The notes under the pieces: model-generated
What the model was told of the DNA's origin: nothing
Databases searched by the model: none
The model's input: only the letters and a program-made list of their open reading frames with translations
NCBI GenBank assembly: GCA_026545225.1
Contig: CM048845.1
Location: 33,961,001-34,025,000 of the forward strand
Source: Cornus controversa
Lineage: Eukaryota; Streptophyta; Magnoliopsida; Cornales; Cornaceae
DNA length: 64,000 nt
Reading direction: 5' to 3'
Translations under genes and position numbers: made by a program
Shown: positions 12,323 through 24,213 of the stretch, in pieces
Layout of the letters: the number at the start of each line of letters is the position of its first letter
Numbering within the stretch: position 1 is the stretch's first letter

Positions 12323-13356
12323 GGGTAAAATACATTGACCTCCCTTGAGGTTTGACTTAATTACACCCGATATCAAACTAATGAATTTTGTTACAATGAC
12401 CTTCCCTGAGATTTGCTCCGTTAGACAGACCCCCCTCAGTCCAAAATTCTGTTAGTTTTGTCAAAAAAATTATAGTAAATTACACTAACTTTCCCTGAGG
12501 TTTGGGGTAAATTACACTGACCTCTCCTGAGGTTCGACCTAATTATACCCGGCATCAAACTAATTGATTTTGTTACAATGACCTCCCCTGTAACAGAAAT
12601 GAACTAACCGACGTTAACTTTTGGGTGAAATGTCTATTCTACCCTTAATATTATATTAATATAAAAATTAAAATATTTATATATATAAAATAACATTTTT
12701 GCCCATCTAATATAATAATATTTACTATATTATATATATAGTAAATATTATTATATATATGTGTGTGTGCACACAACCTTAACTGTCATCATCACCCCCA
12801 TCGACACCACACCAAGATCACTGCCTTGCCACATACCAGACCCACCACTCACGACTGCCATGCTGTGAACCACCACTAGCCGAGCCACCATGAGCCACTA
12901 TAACTATCATGCACAACCCCATCTGCCATGGCCACCACCATGCTCCCACCATGTAAATATTATTATATTAGATGGACAAAAGTGTCATTTTGTATATATA
13001 AATATTTTAATTTTTATATCAATATAATATTAAGGGTAGAAAAGACATTTCGCCCAAAAAGTTAACGTCGATTAGTTCATTTATGTTATATGGGAGGTTA
13101 TTGTATCAAAATCAATTAGTTTGATGCCGGGTGTAATTAGGCCAAATCTCAGGGGAGGTCAGTTTAATTTATCCCAAACCTCAGGGGAGGTAAGTGTAAT
13201 TTACTTTAATTTTTTTGACAAAACTAACAAAATTTTGGACGGAGAGGGTCTTTGTCTAACGGAGCAAACCTCAGGGGAGTCATTGTAACGAAATCCATTA
13301 GTTTGATGTAGGGTGTAATTAGGTCAAACCTCAGGGGAGGTTAGTGTATTTTACCC
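12323..13356. mobile_element. Foldback (Mutator-like) element with ~0.4 kb inverted arms
   Basis: The left end GGGTAAAATACATTGACCTC and the reverse complement of the right end (GGGTAAAATACACTAACCTC) begin long inverted arms, about 12323-12760 and 12955-13356. Each arm contains a second internal copy of the same terminal phrase (near 12500 and near 13180). Flanks AATATATTA (12314-12322) and AAAATATTA (13357-13365) match at 8 of 9 positions, as expected for the 9 bp duplication of Mutator-type elements. The centre (about 12790-12955) is a CCAC/CCAT-rich spacer after a GT microsatellite. No transposase is encoded. Confidence 0.8.
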
Positions 13357-13385
13357 AAAATATTATCCATCACGTACTAAATTTA

Positions 13386-13891
13386 TGTAATACCCCGCTC
13401 CAACACATGTTATGATATTGTTCGTTTTGAGCCTGAGCCCGCACGGTTATGTTCTTGGGTTTTACCCCGAAAGGCCTCATACCATTTGAAGAGAACATAC
13501 TACATATAAGCACGTCCTCTTCTCCACACCTAAGCGATGTGAGATTGAGCAATTCTGACATCCCCTAGCAGCAATCCTAATATGCCCCGATAATCCACCC
13601 TGCGGGTGATTACAATCCACCCCCCTATGAGGCCCGACGTCCTCTTCAGCACACTTTCGGTAGGTTCAGGCTCTGATACCAACTATAATACCTCGCTCCA
13701 ACACATGGTATGATTATTGTCCGCTTTGGGCCTGAGCCCGCATGATTTTGTTCTTGAATTTTACCCCAAAATGTCTCATACCATTTGAAGAGAACATACT
13801 ACATATAAGCACATCATTTTCTCCACACCCAAGAGATGTGGGATTGAGCAATCTTGACATGCCCCGGCAATCCACCCTGCGAGTGATTACA
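13386..13891 (-). mobile_element. TRIM retrotransposon, complete (506 bp)
   Basis: Two related LTRs, 13386-13614 and 13684-13891, both beginning TRTAATACCYCGCTCC and ending GTGATTACA, flank about 69 bp. On the minus strand the internal segment starts with TGGTATCAGAGC (13670-13681, initiator-Met tRNA primer site) and ends with a purine tract AGGGGGGTGGAT beside the 3' LTR. This is the layout of a terminal-repeat retrotransposon in miniature. Flanks ATTTA and AGTTA match at 4 of 5. It encodes nothing and would depend on another element for movement. Confidence 0.8.
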
Positions 13892-14996
13892 AGTTATACA
13901 TAATGCATATACATGGAGTTCGTGATTTAAATTAAATGTATTTTATTAGGATAATGATTTGTAGAATAAAAAGTTATCACCGAATGTGTAGTGAAGTCAA
14001 TGTCCATCTATTGGATTATGAAAGTGTGGGTCTCAATTGCATGATGAAAATGATTCACTTTTCAAATTCGGTGATAACTTTTAATATACCTATCATTACT
14101 CATTTTGTATACACTATATATATTTTAAGGTCTTCTGATATCAATAGATGAATTAAAAATAAAATAGAAAATTAATAAAACTTAAGAATGTAAAAAAGAA
14201 AAATAATATGTTACTGAACACTATTATTTGTTTTCTGTTTTCAAAATTGTGACAACAACAAGTATTAACAAACATCATTTATGTTTTCTATTTTCACTAA
14301 AACGTTACTAAACACACCCTTAGTGTTTAATTATGTTTCATAATTTTTTTTTCTTTTTATCTAAAATGGTGATTATATTATTTTAATTAAAAATTGAAAC
14401 TAAAAGTTGGAAAATGAAAAGAAAAAAAATTATAAGAGGTTATTGCTTGATACAACAATAAAAAATATTAGAATTATCAAGTGTAGACAAAATTAAAGAG
14501 CATCAATTGCCTTGAGAAAAAAATATTGGGTACAATATGAATAATTACTAATATACTTGATAATAAGAAATAGTTACTTAAGGGTACCCATGCTAAAAAA
14601 AAAAACCTTATTTAAAGAAAAAAAACAAATAAGTCACAACCATCTCTCTGTCAAAGAAACATGAATGATATTTTGTACTCATATCATTAATTCATTTTCA
14701 GTGTTGAAAGGAAAATAGAAATCCAAAAAATGAAAAAGAAAGTAGTAGCATAAGAAGTTCAAAAGCAAAAGTATGCTCTCCAAATCCTTCTTCTCACTCC
14801 ATACAATTTGGAAAACTTTCAACTTTTTCCATAGTTATATATATTTTGTTTTGTTGGTAGGGGTGCAGAAAGAATTGGTGGAACCATAAAGAACTGTAGA
14901 TGAACCGAATTGAACCGTTCACTAAGGTTCCAGCTTTAAATTTTAGAAACTATTCACTACGATTCCGATTCCAAGCCTTGGAACCGGAACCGTTGA

Positions 14997-15030
<34 letters not shown>

Positions 15031-16439
15031 ATAACTGTTATAAATTCATTGTAATAGTTATAATAACTTTTTGTCATGTAATTTTTTTTAAATAATAGAG
15101 TTATTATAACTATTATAAGGTTAAATACAACTCCTATAATAATCGAATTAAACCGAATTCAACGATTCTGGTTTCAAAATTAAGGAACCGTTGGAAATGG
15201 TTCTGGTTTCGTTTCTTTTAATAACCGTAAGGAACCAAACGATTTTGGGTTGTGAGTCATTTTAGTTTTACAGTATAATTTGCAGTGTAGATATATAAAT
15301 GTAACCCAGTATTATTTATTTCTTTTTTATGTATATTTATTACTTTGTTATTGCTGTATAGATTTGTTGTAGCATGAACTTGACTTTTTATACAGTTTAT
15401 TGTATTGATTTTTTAAAAAAAAAATATTTTAAAGTTAACAAATATGTTTTTCTGTTTATAATTTTTAAAATAAGCCAAACGTTTTTTCGTTATCAAACAA
15501 TTCTCATATTTATGATAAACAAAATCGTAACATAAACACTTTTTATATAAACACTTAAACAATAAACATTATTATACATAAACAGTTAGCAAAAGAGCTC
15601 TTAGTTATGTTTCGCTTGCTCAACCTAAGTTGCTTTGTTGCTAAGAGAGGTGAACTTAACTTCCAGTCATCAAGGTTCCTCAAATTTTGATCCCATCGTT
15701 TCATTTATTTGTTCTGTTTGTCGGTTTGTATCCTCTATTGAGTTTTCTTTGTGCTCATTTGGCAGTGTTCTTAGACAAATTAAAAGCGCTTTATATTTAG
15801 ATTATATATATATATATATATTTTAAAGTAGCAGTAAAAAAATATACAGAGAGTTTATTTATAGAAAAACACTTGGTATGTAAAACACTTTTGATCTTCA
15901 AGAGATGGCTTTTTTTTTTTTTTTTTTCTTTCAGATCTACATAAAGGAATTGTTTGTTATAAGTTACAGCGATGCTAAACTGACCCTTTTTATTTGTATC
16001 TTTATAAGGTAGCAATGAATCAAAATTTAATTTAGCACATTTCAAGAACAAACATATTTTAGGATGAGGACAAGTGAAAATTGAGGGATCGTTTGGTTAA
16101 TGTTCATGTTAGTGTTTTTAATGTTTTCTATTGCTGTTTATAGGTGTTTGTATTTAAAGTTTTTTGAAAACAAAAATAGCGTTTGGTAATGTTCATCTCT
16201 TGTAAAATCTTGTGAACATTAAATGAAAAAAATGTTTGGTAACATAGATCTGCTCCACAAAATTATGAACTGCAACCATTAGACCTAAGGATCAAATCAT
16301 CTTCTAATACAATTATGAATTGTACATGTAGCAATCACAATGCATTTTTGAATGTCAATAATTCAATATCTTCTCATGGTTGTGAGGTTGTCACCCCCTG
16401 TAGTCCTGCAAGTGCTTATAAAGCAAAGGCGGATTCAGG
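13892..16439. other. Intergenic repeat debris
   Basis: No gene is recognised. A fragment beginning TAGGGGTGCAGAAAGAA (14858) with repeated GGAACC/GGTTCC blocks to about 15255 looks like a partial hAT-type miniature element. An (AT)n microsatellite lies at about 14998-15022 and another near 15802. Fragments at 14220-14330, 15420-15612 and 16085-16260 share GTTTGGTAA and GTTTATTGTTTA text with the MITE at 11217. Confidence 0.5.
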
Positions 16440-17098
16440 TAGGGTTGCAACTCGGGCTGGTTGGGTGGGTTAGAGGTACAACTCGGGGTCAACCCTATAT
16501 ATAAAATATTCAACCCTAACCCAATCTTAATCCTACTTCCAATCCTAATTACTCAACCCTAGCCCAACTCATCCTTAAATTTTTAAGCTCGGGTTTGCAA
16601 CTCGGGTTGAGATTTCAGGTTAGAAAGTCAGGTTAATTCGGATTATCTAAATCACCAATCTCAATGTTGAAAATTTAAAGTGATTTTTAATAAGTTTCAC
16701 ATTAGATTACTCCTAAACATACAAAAAATTAAGAACTTAATGCAAATTTCTAAAAAATTACAAACAAATTTTTAGGAAATTAATTATCCAAAGTATTGAC
16801 ATACGATAAATTAAGATTTAAATAAAGGAAGTTTAAAAGAAAAAGGTTATTACAATTTGAATATTATATATAATATATTTAAATTAAAAAATATGTATAA
16901 AAATAATATTACAATTCGGGTTCGGGTTGAGCTCGGGTTATTTGCACCTCAACCCAAGCCCAACCCTAATTAAGTTTGGGTAGAGGTTTTTCAACCCAAT
17001 TAAGTTCAATCCTAATTATAAAAATAGTTGTCCAAGCCTGTAAAAATTGGACTGGGCTCGGGTTGGGTTCGGGTTGCACAACCCAAGTTGCACCCCTA
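16440..17098. mobile_element. hAT-type non-autonomous element, 659 bp
   Basis: The left end TAGGGTTGCAACTCGGG and the reverse complement of the right end (TAGGGGTGCAACTTGGG) are imperfect inverted repeats. Flanks GATTCAGG (16432-16439) and GATCCAGG (17099-17106) match at 7 of 8, the duplication length of hAT transposases. The interior is A/T-rich between CAACCC/GGGTTG-rich ends and has no transposase. The flanks read AAAGGCGGATTCAGG and GATCCAGGAGTGGG, so the target may itself be an older dispersed repeat. Confidence 0.75.
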
Positions 17099-17851
17099 GA
17101 TCCAGGAGTGGGTTTTGGTGGGCTCAAGCCCACCCAAAAAAGAAAAAATTCTATTACTATAGTCAATTTTATCCCAGCCCACAAACAAAATTATTATTAG
17201 TATTAACCCACTCAAAATATTAGGCCACGCTATTGACAATTACATATAAGGAGATAGAAATCCTTGCATTTTGTATATCTCGAGTCAACATAATACTTGT
17301 TCGTAAGCAACATTACCGATACTTGGTAGTACTCAATAAGATATTACTATTAAATATTTACATATCTAGAGTTGGCATAGAAAAATTAAACCTAGACTAG
17401 ACTTAGATGTTGTTTGATAAAATTGAAAAACTAAGCATTGAAAACTTTAAGAGCTGATATTTTTATTTCTAAATGGGCAATTTCATTACAAAAGGGGGGA
17501 TTGAATTTTAACTACGGAAGTTTTAACATATAATTGTAAATTGAGATTTTTTTTTGAATTCTAAGTATTCATCATTCCGTGATAAGGGTAGACATTGTTG
17601 CTTATATTATACATGTGGGGTCCACCACTCCACCCCCTACATGTGAGTGCATGAAATGAGAATGGCAGTTATATTCAGTGGTTTCTAATCGGTGATTTGA
17701 TGTGCAACTACATGATTAGTTTTGCCATGCGAGAAAATGATTGGTCAACTGATGCCATGTGGTTAGGGTTGTGATACAAGTAATAACATAAGATTGGTCA
17801 ATTGACAAGCTACTATGTGATTGGAGTGAATAGATGATTACAACTCATATA
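17099..17851. other. Intergenic, no gene
   Basis: The first ~100 bp (GGTGGGCTCAAGCCCACCC) is self-complementary and looks like part of the repeat hit by the hAT element. The rest, including a GGGGTCCACC-rich stretch near 17615-17645, shows no open frame or element ends I can support. Confidence 0.4.
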
Positions 17852-18063
17852 GGCTCCGTTTGGTAGAGCTTTTGCTTTGAATTTTACGAAGAAGAAAAAG
17901 AGAAGCAGAAGTTAAATGAGAAAATTGGTACCCACTAGCTTCCTTTAAACGCTCTTTTTGGACTCGAAAGCTCTTCAACCTTACTAATTCAAACACTTTC
18001 CAAAATGACTTTCGAGCTTGAAAAACTGAAAGCTACTTTTCAAAAGCCAATCCAAACAGGGCC
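17852..18063. mobile_element. Small MITE with GGCYCYGTTTGG ends
   Basis: The left end GGCTCCGTTTGGTAGAGCTTTTG corresponds to the reverse complement of the right end, GGCCCTGTTTGGATTGGCTTTTG. The interior has AAGCTTTT/AAAAGC-type blocks. At 212 bp and with no coding it is a typical miniature inverted-repeat element. ATATA lies on both sides, but in AT-rich surroundings this is weak evidence of a duplication. Confidence 0.65.
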
Positions 18064-18089
18064 ATATATATGTGTGGCTTATATATGTT

Positions 18090-18307
18090 TTAATGTATTT
18101 GAATATAGAGGTGAACTAAGGAATAACACTCTTTCTCTATTTCTCTATTCCGGACACTCTCTCTATTATTTCTCTATTTCTTTATTTATCAAACAGTAGT
18201 ACTCTCTCATCATCCTAATTATAAACTACCTCTTTTGTTTATTATCTCTCATCTCTCGTACTATAATCTTCTACATTTATAACACGTTATCAGCATAAGA
18301 CTTTGAC
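18090..18307 (+). mobile_element. Possible Copia LTR 3' end with ACACGTTATCAGCA primer region
   Basis: A CT-rich tract (about 18125-18270) is followed by TTTATAACACGTTATCAGCA (18278-18297), a phrase often found at the LTR/primer-site junction of plant Copia elements that prime from an internal tRNA fragment. The 5' end of the LTR and the internal region are not recognisable; the next element begins at 18308. Confidence 0.3.
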
Positions 18308-18517
18308 TGTCATGCCCCGATTTCTGACTCTCAGAAATCAAGGGTGATTTAGGTTACACATCATCACCTCACATCAATAATCTCACTACGATACCATGCT
18401 CTGATACCAAATTGTCACGCCTCGATTTTCATCTCCTGAAAACTAAGGGTGATTTGGGTTACACATCATCACCTCACATCAATAATCTTACTATGATACC
18501 ATGCTCTAATATCAAGT
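18308..18517 (-). repeat. Two extra 105 bp copies of the LTR/primer-site junction
   Basis: Units start at 18308 and 18413, and the LTR proper at 18518 has the same TGTCAYGCYYCGATTTC start, so spacing is exactly 105 bp. On the minus strand each unit begins just after ...GTGACA or ATGACA with a primer-site-like TTGGTATCAGAGCATGGTATC (degenerate in one unit) and ends with another copy of the LTR tail (AATCACCCTT...TGACA). The unit is therefore part leader, part LTR tail, tandemly duplicated. Confidence 0.75.
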
Positions 18518-20956
18518 TGTCACGCTCCGATTTCTAATACCTGGGAAGGGCATGGGAAATAGGGGTGAATGGTGAGAATCAACATCAATACCATACACTG
18601 CGGAAGCTATCATTACGCACATGATCACTTATGCGTATACTCATCAATACCTGTCTCAATGGGTCCCACTCTAGTCTATCTATCCTCACATACTCATTCT
18701 CATTCCAAGTTTTATGAAATTCTAATTTAGCCTAGTTTCGATCGGTTGGAACCTTTTTCGGTCGGCTAAAACCTAGGTTTAGCTGACCTCAAGTTTTGTC
18801 AGTTAGTTGGAGAGTAGCTTCATTCGGCCAAAAGGGTGCTTTCGACTGGCTGTAACCCTTCTCTAGACGTCCAAAATAGGTATCTAATTTACAAATGTTC
18901 GGGATCTCACACTTTTGGTCGGCTGCTACAGAGAACTAGGTGATTGAAAGTGCCTAGAAATCCCAAAACCTGTATAAACCAAGTCCAAATGTATCCTCTA
19001 TACTTATACATGCATCCACAACTCTAAACATGATTAAATCTCCACAAAGTCCATACATTTACATCTGATAGATGCTAAGTCCATGCATTTCATAAATATA
19101 ACCTGAAAACATACTTTTCCTTGAACATAATTCATCCAAAAATAATCTATAATGTGTATAGCAAGATAAAAACATATAAGTCTCATTTCCAATGGTCACT
19201 TCCACAATCTCATACCCATAGGAATTTCAAAAAGATCCATCATTCATTTATTTCTTAAAGTAATACATGGCAAATACATTTGAAGTTCGTGTGCAAAAGA
19301 TAATCCAAATATAGAGGCAACATTACTAACATAGTCAATATGCCACAAACCGGCATGGACATCTATATACATATTTTCAAAATAATTCAAGAGTTTTCCC
19401 TCAAGCCAATCTAATCCTCGTCCTCCACCGGTGCTTTATCTAAAAAGGTTTGGGCGAAGGGGGATGAGCATACAACTACGCCCAGTAGGAATGATCCACC
19501 CGACTCAACCTTAACTCAGGCGGCCATGTATAAATGCGCAATAAAATCTTTATATGACTATATGACATACTTCAATGTTTTTCATGCATAAAACACAATC
19601 ATTTTTGAAATTATACTTAATGTCACACATCTCCAATGCACACAAACAGTTTAAAAATGAATTACATTCACAAATAAACTCAATGCCCTGTATACTCTAA
19701 AATCACTTCAACTGGGGACTTCTGCTTATCACAATTCTATAGTAAAAGTCTCTTCAAAATCACATACTCTTCTTACGCTCTACCAGTTGCTAACTCGACG
19801 GAAGTAACATCTGCTTGGCCAAGTTTTGGACCTTGCACCCTAGGGCTCCGGGCCCTTCTTAATTCTCACACATGCCTCCAAAATCATAAATTCTCATAAA
19901 GGTGCACATTTATCACATATATGCACAAAACTATGATTTTCACAAAAATCCCTCCAATGCATAACATATATCAAGTTAATGCATATCAATTTTAACCCAA
20001 GCTTATCACAATGTAATTTCACTCAACTCACAGAAATCACAAACAATGCATTTTCAAAAAATCTCTTTTATGCATTTATCCCACACATGAAATCAAATTC
20101 CATCTATGATGCAAAATGAACACAATGCTACAACAAGGACTTAATAAAAACATTCAACACACAGTTGCAACATTAACTCAATCTAGAACATACTAGACAA
20201 CATCCAATTCACCATTAAAATCAATCTCTACATGAAAGAACTCATGAAATTTTCATACTTCAGTTAAGGGACCTATAGAATCAAAGTAAAGAAGGAATTC
20301 ACACCCCTACCTCAACTTTGAAGCCTCCACTAGCTAAATCCCAGAATTTCTCAAATTTTTTCTTACCAAAAATTGACTTTGTTTAGTTCAAACCAATGCT
20401 CTCAACCCGTGGAACACTTTACCTTTCTTCGGGAATTACCAAATCAAAGCCGAACATTTTCGAAATGAAGAGATAAGGAAGAGGGATGAAGAGGGAGGGT
20501 GAGAGAGAAATTTTAGCTATGTAATGGATGAGATCCCAGTCCTCTAGATATTTATAATATCTAGGGCATAAAATGATTGAAATGCCCTCAGGCCACTTAA
20601 CATACCATCCCGAGCTTCGTTTTCGATTTCGAAAGTGGCTATGGCTCTGAAATCGCTTCCTTAACTCATTTAACACTTTACTTGGACTAAAACCAAAAAT
20701 AATATTTTTTTCTAAAATTTTTTCTGATTCCTGGGCCTACCCGGCCCGCGTCCTAGGCCCCGTTGACCCTAAAATCTCAAATTTCACCAAATGATCCCAA
20801 GACTTCCCCAAAACCTCTAGACAATTTTTCAAACATGTTTCCCACATTTAAACATATTTTTCACATTTAAAACATGCTATAAATCATTTAAAATGCATTT
20901 ATGAAAAAAATGATGAAATAAAAGAAAATTGGTCAAAATTGGACCCGATCTCTACT
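18518..20956 (-). mobile_element. Long LTR of a Ty3-type element (minus)
   Basis: Reading the minus strand from about 20956, the LTR starts near TAGAGATCGGGTCC and continues CCAATTTTGACCAATTTTC, closely matching the start of the + strand LTR at 61445. A TATA box lies at 20549-20557, followed by a CT-rich leader, and it ends ...GTGACA at 18518. About 2.4 kb long with an initiator-Met primer site, it resembles LTRs of chromovirus-type Ty3 elements such as Tekay/Del; that assignment is inference. Repeated TCGGYTGG/TCGGCC-type phrases occur at 18735-18930. No internal protein region is attached, so it may be a solo or truncated LTR. Confidence 0.6.
20549..20557 (-). promoter_or_regulatory. TATA box of the minus-strand long LTR
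   Basis: The minus strand reads GCCCTAGATATTATAAATATCTAG here, followed within 60 bp by a CT-rich leader. The same block, GCCCTAGGGCTTATAAATATCTAG, occurs on the + strand at 61801-61824 in the related LTR, which supports it as a shared core promoter. Confidence 0.6.
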
Positions 20957-21510
20957 CTAACCAACTGAGAAGAAAAATTTATTTTATTTTCTCACATCAA
21001 AGGGTAAGAAAAATAAATTATGTTTTAGTTATCTAAATGTTCTTATTAATCATTTCATTTCATGAATCATATGCTTCTCTTTTATTATTACTAACACTAA
21101 AATAAAGTATTATTATTGTTACATTCTGATAAGTGAAAATTTTCTCGTTAACAATTTTTCCAGTTGAGTTAGGGTTGAGTGAATTTGAATTTAATTTTTC
21201 AAGATTTCAGCGACATGATGGGGTAGTTGAGATATTTCCCTCATCCATGAAATGGTTACAGTGAATCTCGGGAGACACGTTTTTGATAACCAACTCAAGC
21301 AACTAGTATAAAGAAGGAGTGGGATTAATAAAAGAAGTATGTGTAATTATTAACTAGAGAAAGCATTAAATGCACTATACATTATCTCTCCTCATTTATT
21401 AACAGATCAACTTACTTGATCGTTGAAGGGTCCTTGGTCGGTGATTTCATTCTTCGTTTTGTAGGAAATGACGTCGTCCTGGACCGTGCTATTTTTTTCC
21501 TTCAATAGTT
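20957..21510 (+). mobile_element. Probable LTR or leader remains of a Tat-type element
   Basis: The segment lies directly before a primer site at 21511 and contains ACTAGTATAAAGAAGGAG (possible TATA, near 21302) and a stretch near 21410-21450 (CTTGATCGTTGAAGGGTCC) reminiscent of Tat-lineage LTR ends. Its left border was not identified and no second LTR is present, so this is a low-confidence call. Confidence 0.35.
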
Positions 21511-21528
21511 TGGTGCCATCGGTGGGAA
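21511..21528 (+). promoter_or_regulatory. Primer binding site of the Tat-type element
   Basis: TGGTGCCATCGGTGGGAA is close to TGGCGCCGTCTGTGGGAA, the primer site typical of Tat/Retand Ty3 elements. It lies about 40 nt before the first gag-like codons. Confidence 0.65.
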
Positions 21529-21539
21529 TGATAGTTCTT

Positions 21540-23640
21540 CTTGAAAAAGTGTGGTCTTGTTGCGATTCGAGTTGGCCACCAATGAGGGAGCATTGACGTA
21601 GGACTTTGGTTAAAAGGGAAGTGGCTGGGGAACCCCAGCTGCCCGAAACGACCAAGAGCACGTCACAACATTGGAATAGAAGGTCCAAACCTTAAGGCAA
21701 AGGCTAGACCAACTGATCCAACAAAATGTGAAGACTATACAATGATTGTTTGCCCCTCCTAGTCTGCCTCTCCACCAAAATCCGTCGGTCGGACATTATG
21801 ATTCACCCAACTTGGACGGTTAAGAAGGAGATGTCGAGGGGCTAGATAATAACCCTCCCAGAGATGAAGTTGAGATAGAGCAGAGTTAGATCAGTGATGG
21901 ATGTAAGGATCCAGCCCTTTCATCTCCCCCACAGAATTCCCGACCCCCAACAGATATGACAACCTCTGTTGATGAAAGACAGAGGAGGTCACCTACTTCG
22001 ACCTGCAGATTCAGGATTTCAAGGTGAATATGGATCATGTAATACATGCCATGAAGGTAAAAGGTTCTGTAGTTATAGATGACCTTGTCCATAAAACCAA
22101 CCTGCCATTCAGCCCTGCCATAATGAAATGTCCTCTCCAAGATAGGTTCAAGATGCCTATAATCAAGAGTTTCGACGGGACCCGATCCTCTCGACCACCT
22201 GAAGACATTCCATGCACTTAAGTACCTGCATGCCGTACCAAATGCCATAATGTGTAGCGCTTTCCCTACCACCCTCAAAGGATTATTGAGAGTATGGTTC
22301 ACAAGCTTAAACTAGGATCCATTGAGGCTTTTGAGAAGCTGAGCAAGCAGTTCATAGGACACTTTATCATTGGACAGAGGCAAAGGAAGCCAGCCACCAA
22401 CCTACTCACAGTGAAACAACAGAAGGGAGAATCCCTTCGTGATTACATTAGTTGTTTCAATATGAAAATACTTCAAGTCAAGGAGGTTGACAACAAGGTG
22501 GCTTTGACCGCCTTTATGAGAGGCTTGCAAACTTTAAGGTTTATTCTCTTTGGCCAAGGAGCGCTTAGCTAACATGGAAGAGTTATTGGTCAGAGCCCAG
22601 AAACATATAAACGCTGAAGATGCTATGAATGCTCGAAAAGGGAAAGAGGCTGAGGAGAAAAAATCAGATAACAAGAAAAGGCCGACCATGGGCAGCAAAG
22701 ATGAGGAGGAGACCAAGTACAGAAAGTCCTCTGTCTACCAAAATGAAAAGGCACCTCAGTACAGGAGTGCCGATAAGTATGACAACTAAATTTTCTTAAA
22801 AATGTCCATAGATCAGGTTTTCCTACATATTCAAGATGATCCATCCTTAAGGTGGCTGCCAAATTTAAAGTCTAATCTAACAAGTAGACATTGCGATAAA
22901 TACTGTAGATTCCACTGGGACCATGGACACAATATTGAAGATTGCATTGACCTCAAGGATCATATTGAGGGTTTGATTTGAAGGGGTCACTTAAAAAGAT
23001 TCATCGCAAGGAATGACAGAGAAGGCACCAACCCAGAGGGGGGGTCGAGACAACTGCCTTGTGGAACAATAATCGATTGGAGAGAACAGAGTCATTGTTA
23101 GGGGATATGTGGGAGGCGGTGAGTCAAGATCGGCTTGTAAGGCCCACACTAGGAGGGCATGAGGCTTATCTGAGGTATACGAGGTTGGAGTGGCTGCTCC
23201 ACCCCCCAAAATGCCTCACATAGTGGAACCAGTAGTTACCTTCTCTAACGAAGATGCCAGAGGAGTTCAATAACCTCATGATGATCCTTTGGTTGTTACC
23301 ATGATGATTGCCAACTATAACATAAGGTGAACCCTAATTGATAATGGTAGTTCGACAAATATCTTATTTTTTGAGACGTTCGACAAGATGAAGATAGGTA
23401 AAGAGAAAATTCAAGCTTACTCGATCACCACTAGTAAGATTCTTAGGAGATAAAGTGTTCTGTTGGGAAATGTTACCCTCTCAGTGATGGAAGACACCAG
23501 TCCAAGGCAGACTACAATTATGATAGATTTCTTGTTGGTTAATTATCCCTTTGCCTACAACGTCATCTTGGGAAGGACGACCTTGAACTCAATGAAGGCT
23601 ATCACCTTAAATTATCATCTATTGATGTAGTTCACTACAG
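21540..23640 (+). pseudogene. Broken Tat/Retand-type gag and protease
   Basis: Three frames carry fragments in order. An N-terminal Gln-rich segment (about 21590-21740) is followed by FKMPIIKSFDGT and LKYLHAVPNAIMCSAFPTTL (about 22150-22280). A retrotransposon-gag block at 22294-22520 includes FEKLSKQFIGHF and LLTVKQQKGESLRDYI. Then come AQKHINAEDAMNARKGKEAE (about 22590-22650), a Cys/His finger-like KYCRFHWDHGHNIEDC (about 22900) and aspartic protease pieces LIDNGSSTNILFFETFDKM (about 23340) and YNVILGRTTLNSMKAIT (about 23555). Multiple frameshifts and stops separate them. Reverse transcriptase and integrase are absent; the next sequence is an unrelated LTR at 23790. Confidence 0.8.
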
Positions 23641-23789
23641 AATAGGTGAGTTGAGAGAAGATTAGGTCACGGCCAGAGAATGCATCATCATTGTTGTTTA
23701 GGCCTCTTCTTGTTAATGTAGACTCTTTATGAGCTATGAATAGGGCGTAGACCTAGTCTGACACAGTTCCATGTTTGGGGTTGTCCTGC

Positions 23790-24213
23790 TGTAATACCCC
23801 ATAATTTGAGGATATTTAAAATGAAATTTTTATTTATTTAATTGGGTTTTTAATTATTTAAATGTTTTAGTTAATTTTGTCAATGTCTGCTTTTATTTGT
23901 TTAAACGTGGATGTTTAGATTGTTGCTAAGTGTTGATTTATTTTTATTTAAACCAATTATTGGTGGGCTATATATATTTATATATAGGTGGGCTAAATAT
24001 TTTATACTTATTAGTTTAATTATTTAGGAATTATAGTTTTTAATTTTCTAGAAAGAAAATTAAATAAGAGAAAAGAAATTAGGGTTTAGTAGTTTCTACG
24101 CACATACCAGGAAAAAATGGTAGACGTTGGAAAAAGGGAGAGAAGGTGATTTGGTTCAAAATCATAAGCCAAGTTCAATCTCTTCACTTCCCCTTTGAAC
24201 TTGTAAATATAAA
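23790..24213 (+). mobile_element. Outer long LTR, left piece (TGTAATACCCC family)
   Basis: It begins TGTAATACCCCATAATTTGAGG after CCTGC and continues with AATTAGGGTTTAGTAGTTTCTACGCACA. The same order is seen in the solo LTR at 45604 (AATTAGGGTTTTGCCGTT...ACGCACA). It breaks off at 24213 where Athila A is inserted and resumes at 59195. It postdates the Tat remnant at its left. Confidence 0.7.

Noticed and set aside
11217-15612. One 4.4 kb DNA transposon bounded by GTTTGGTAA-type inverted ends
   Set aside because: The left end closes with its own partner at 11577, and the material between contains separate elements with their own duplications, so several small family members explain it better.
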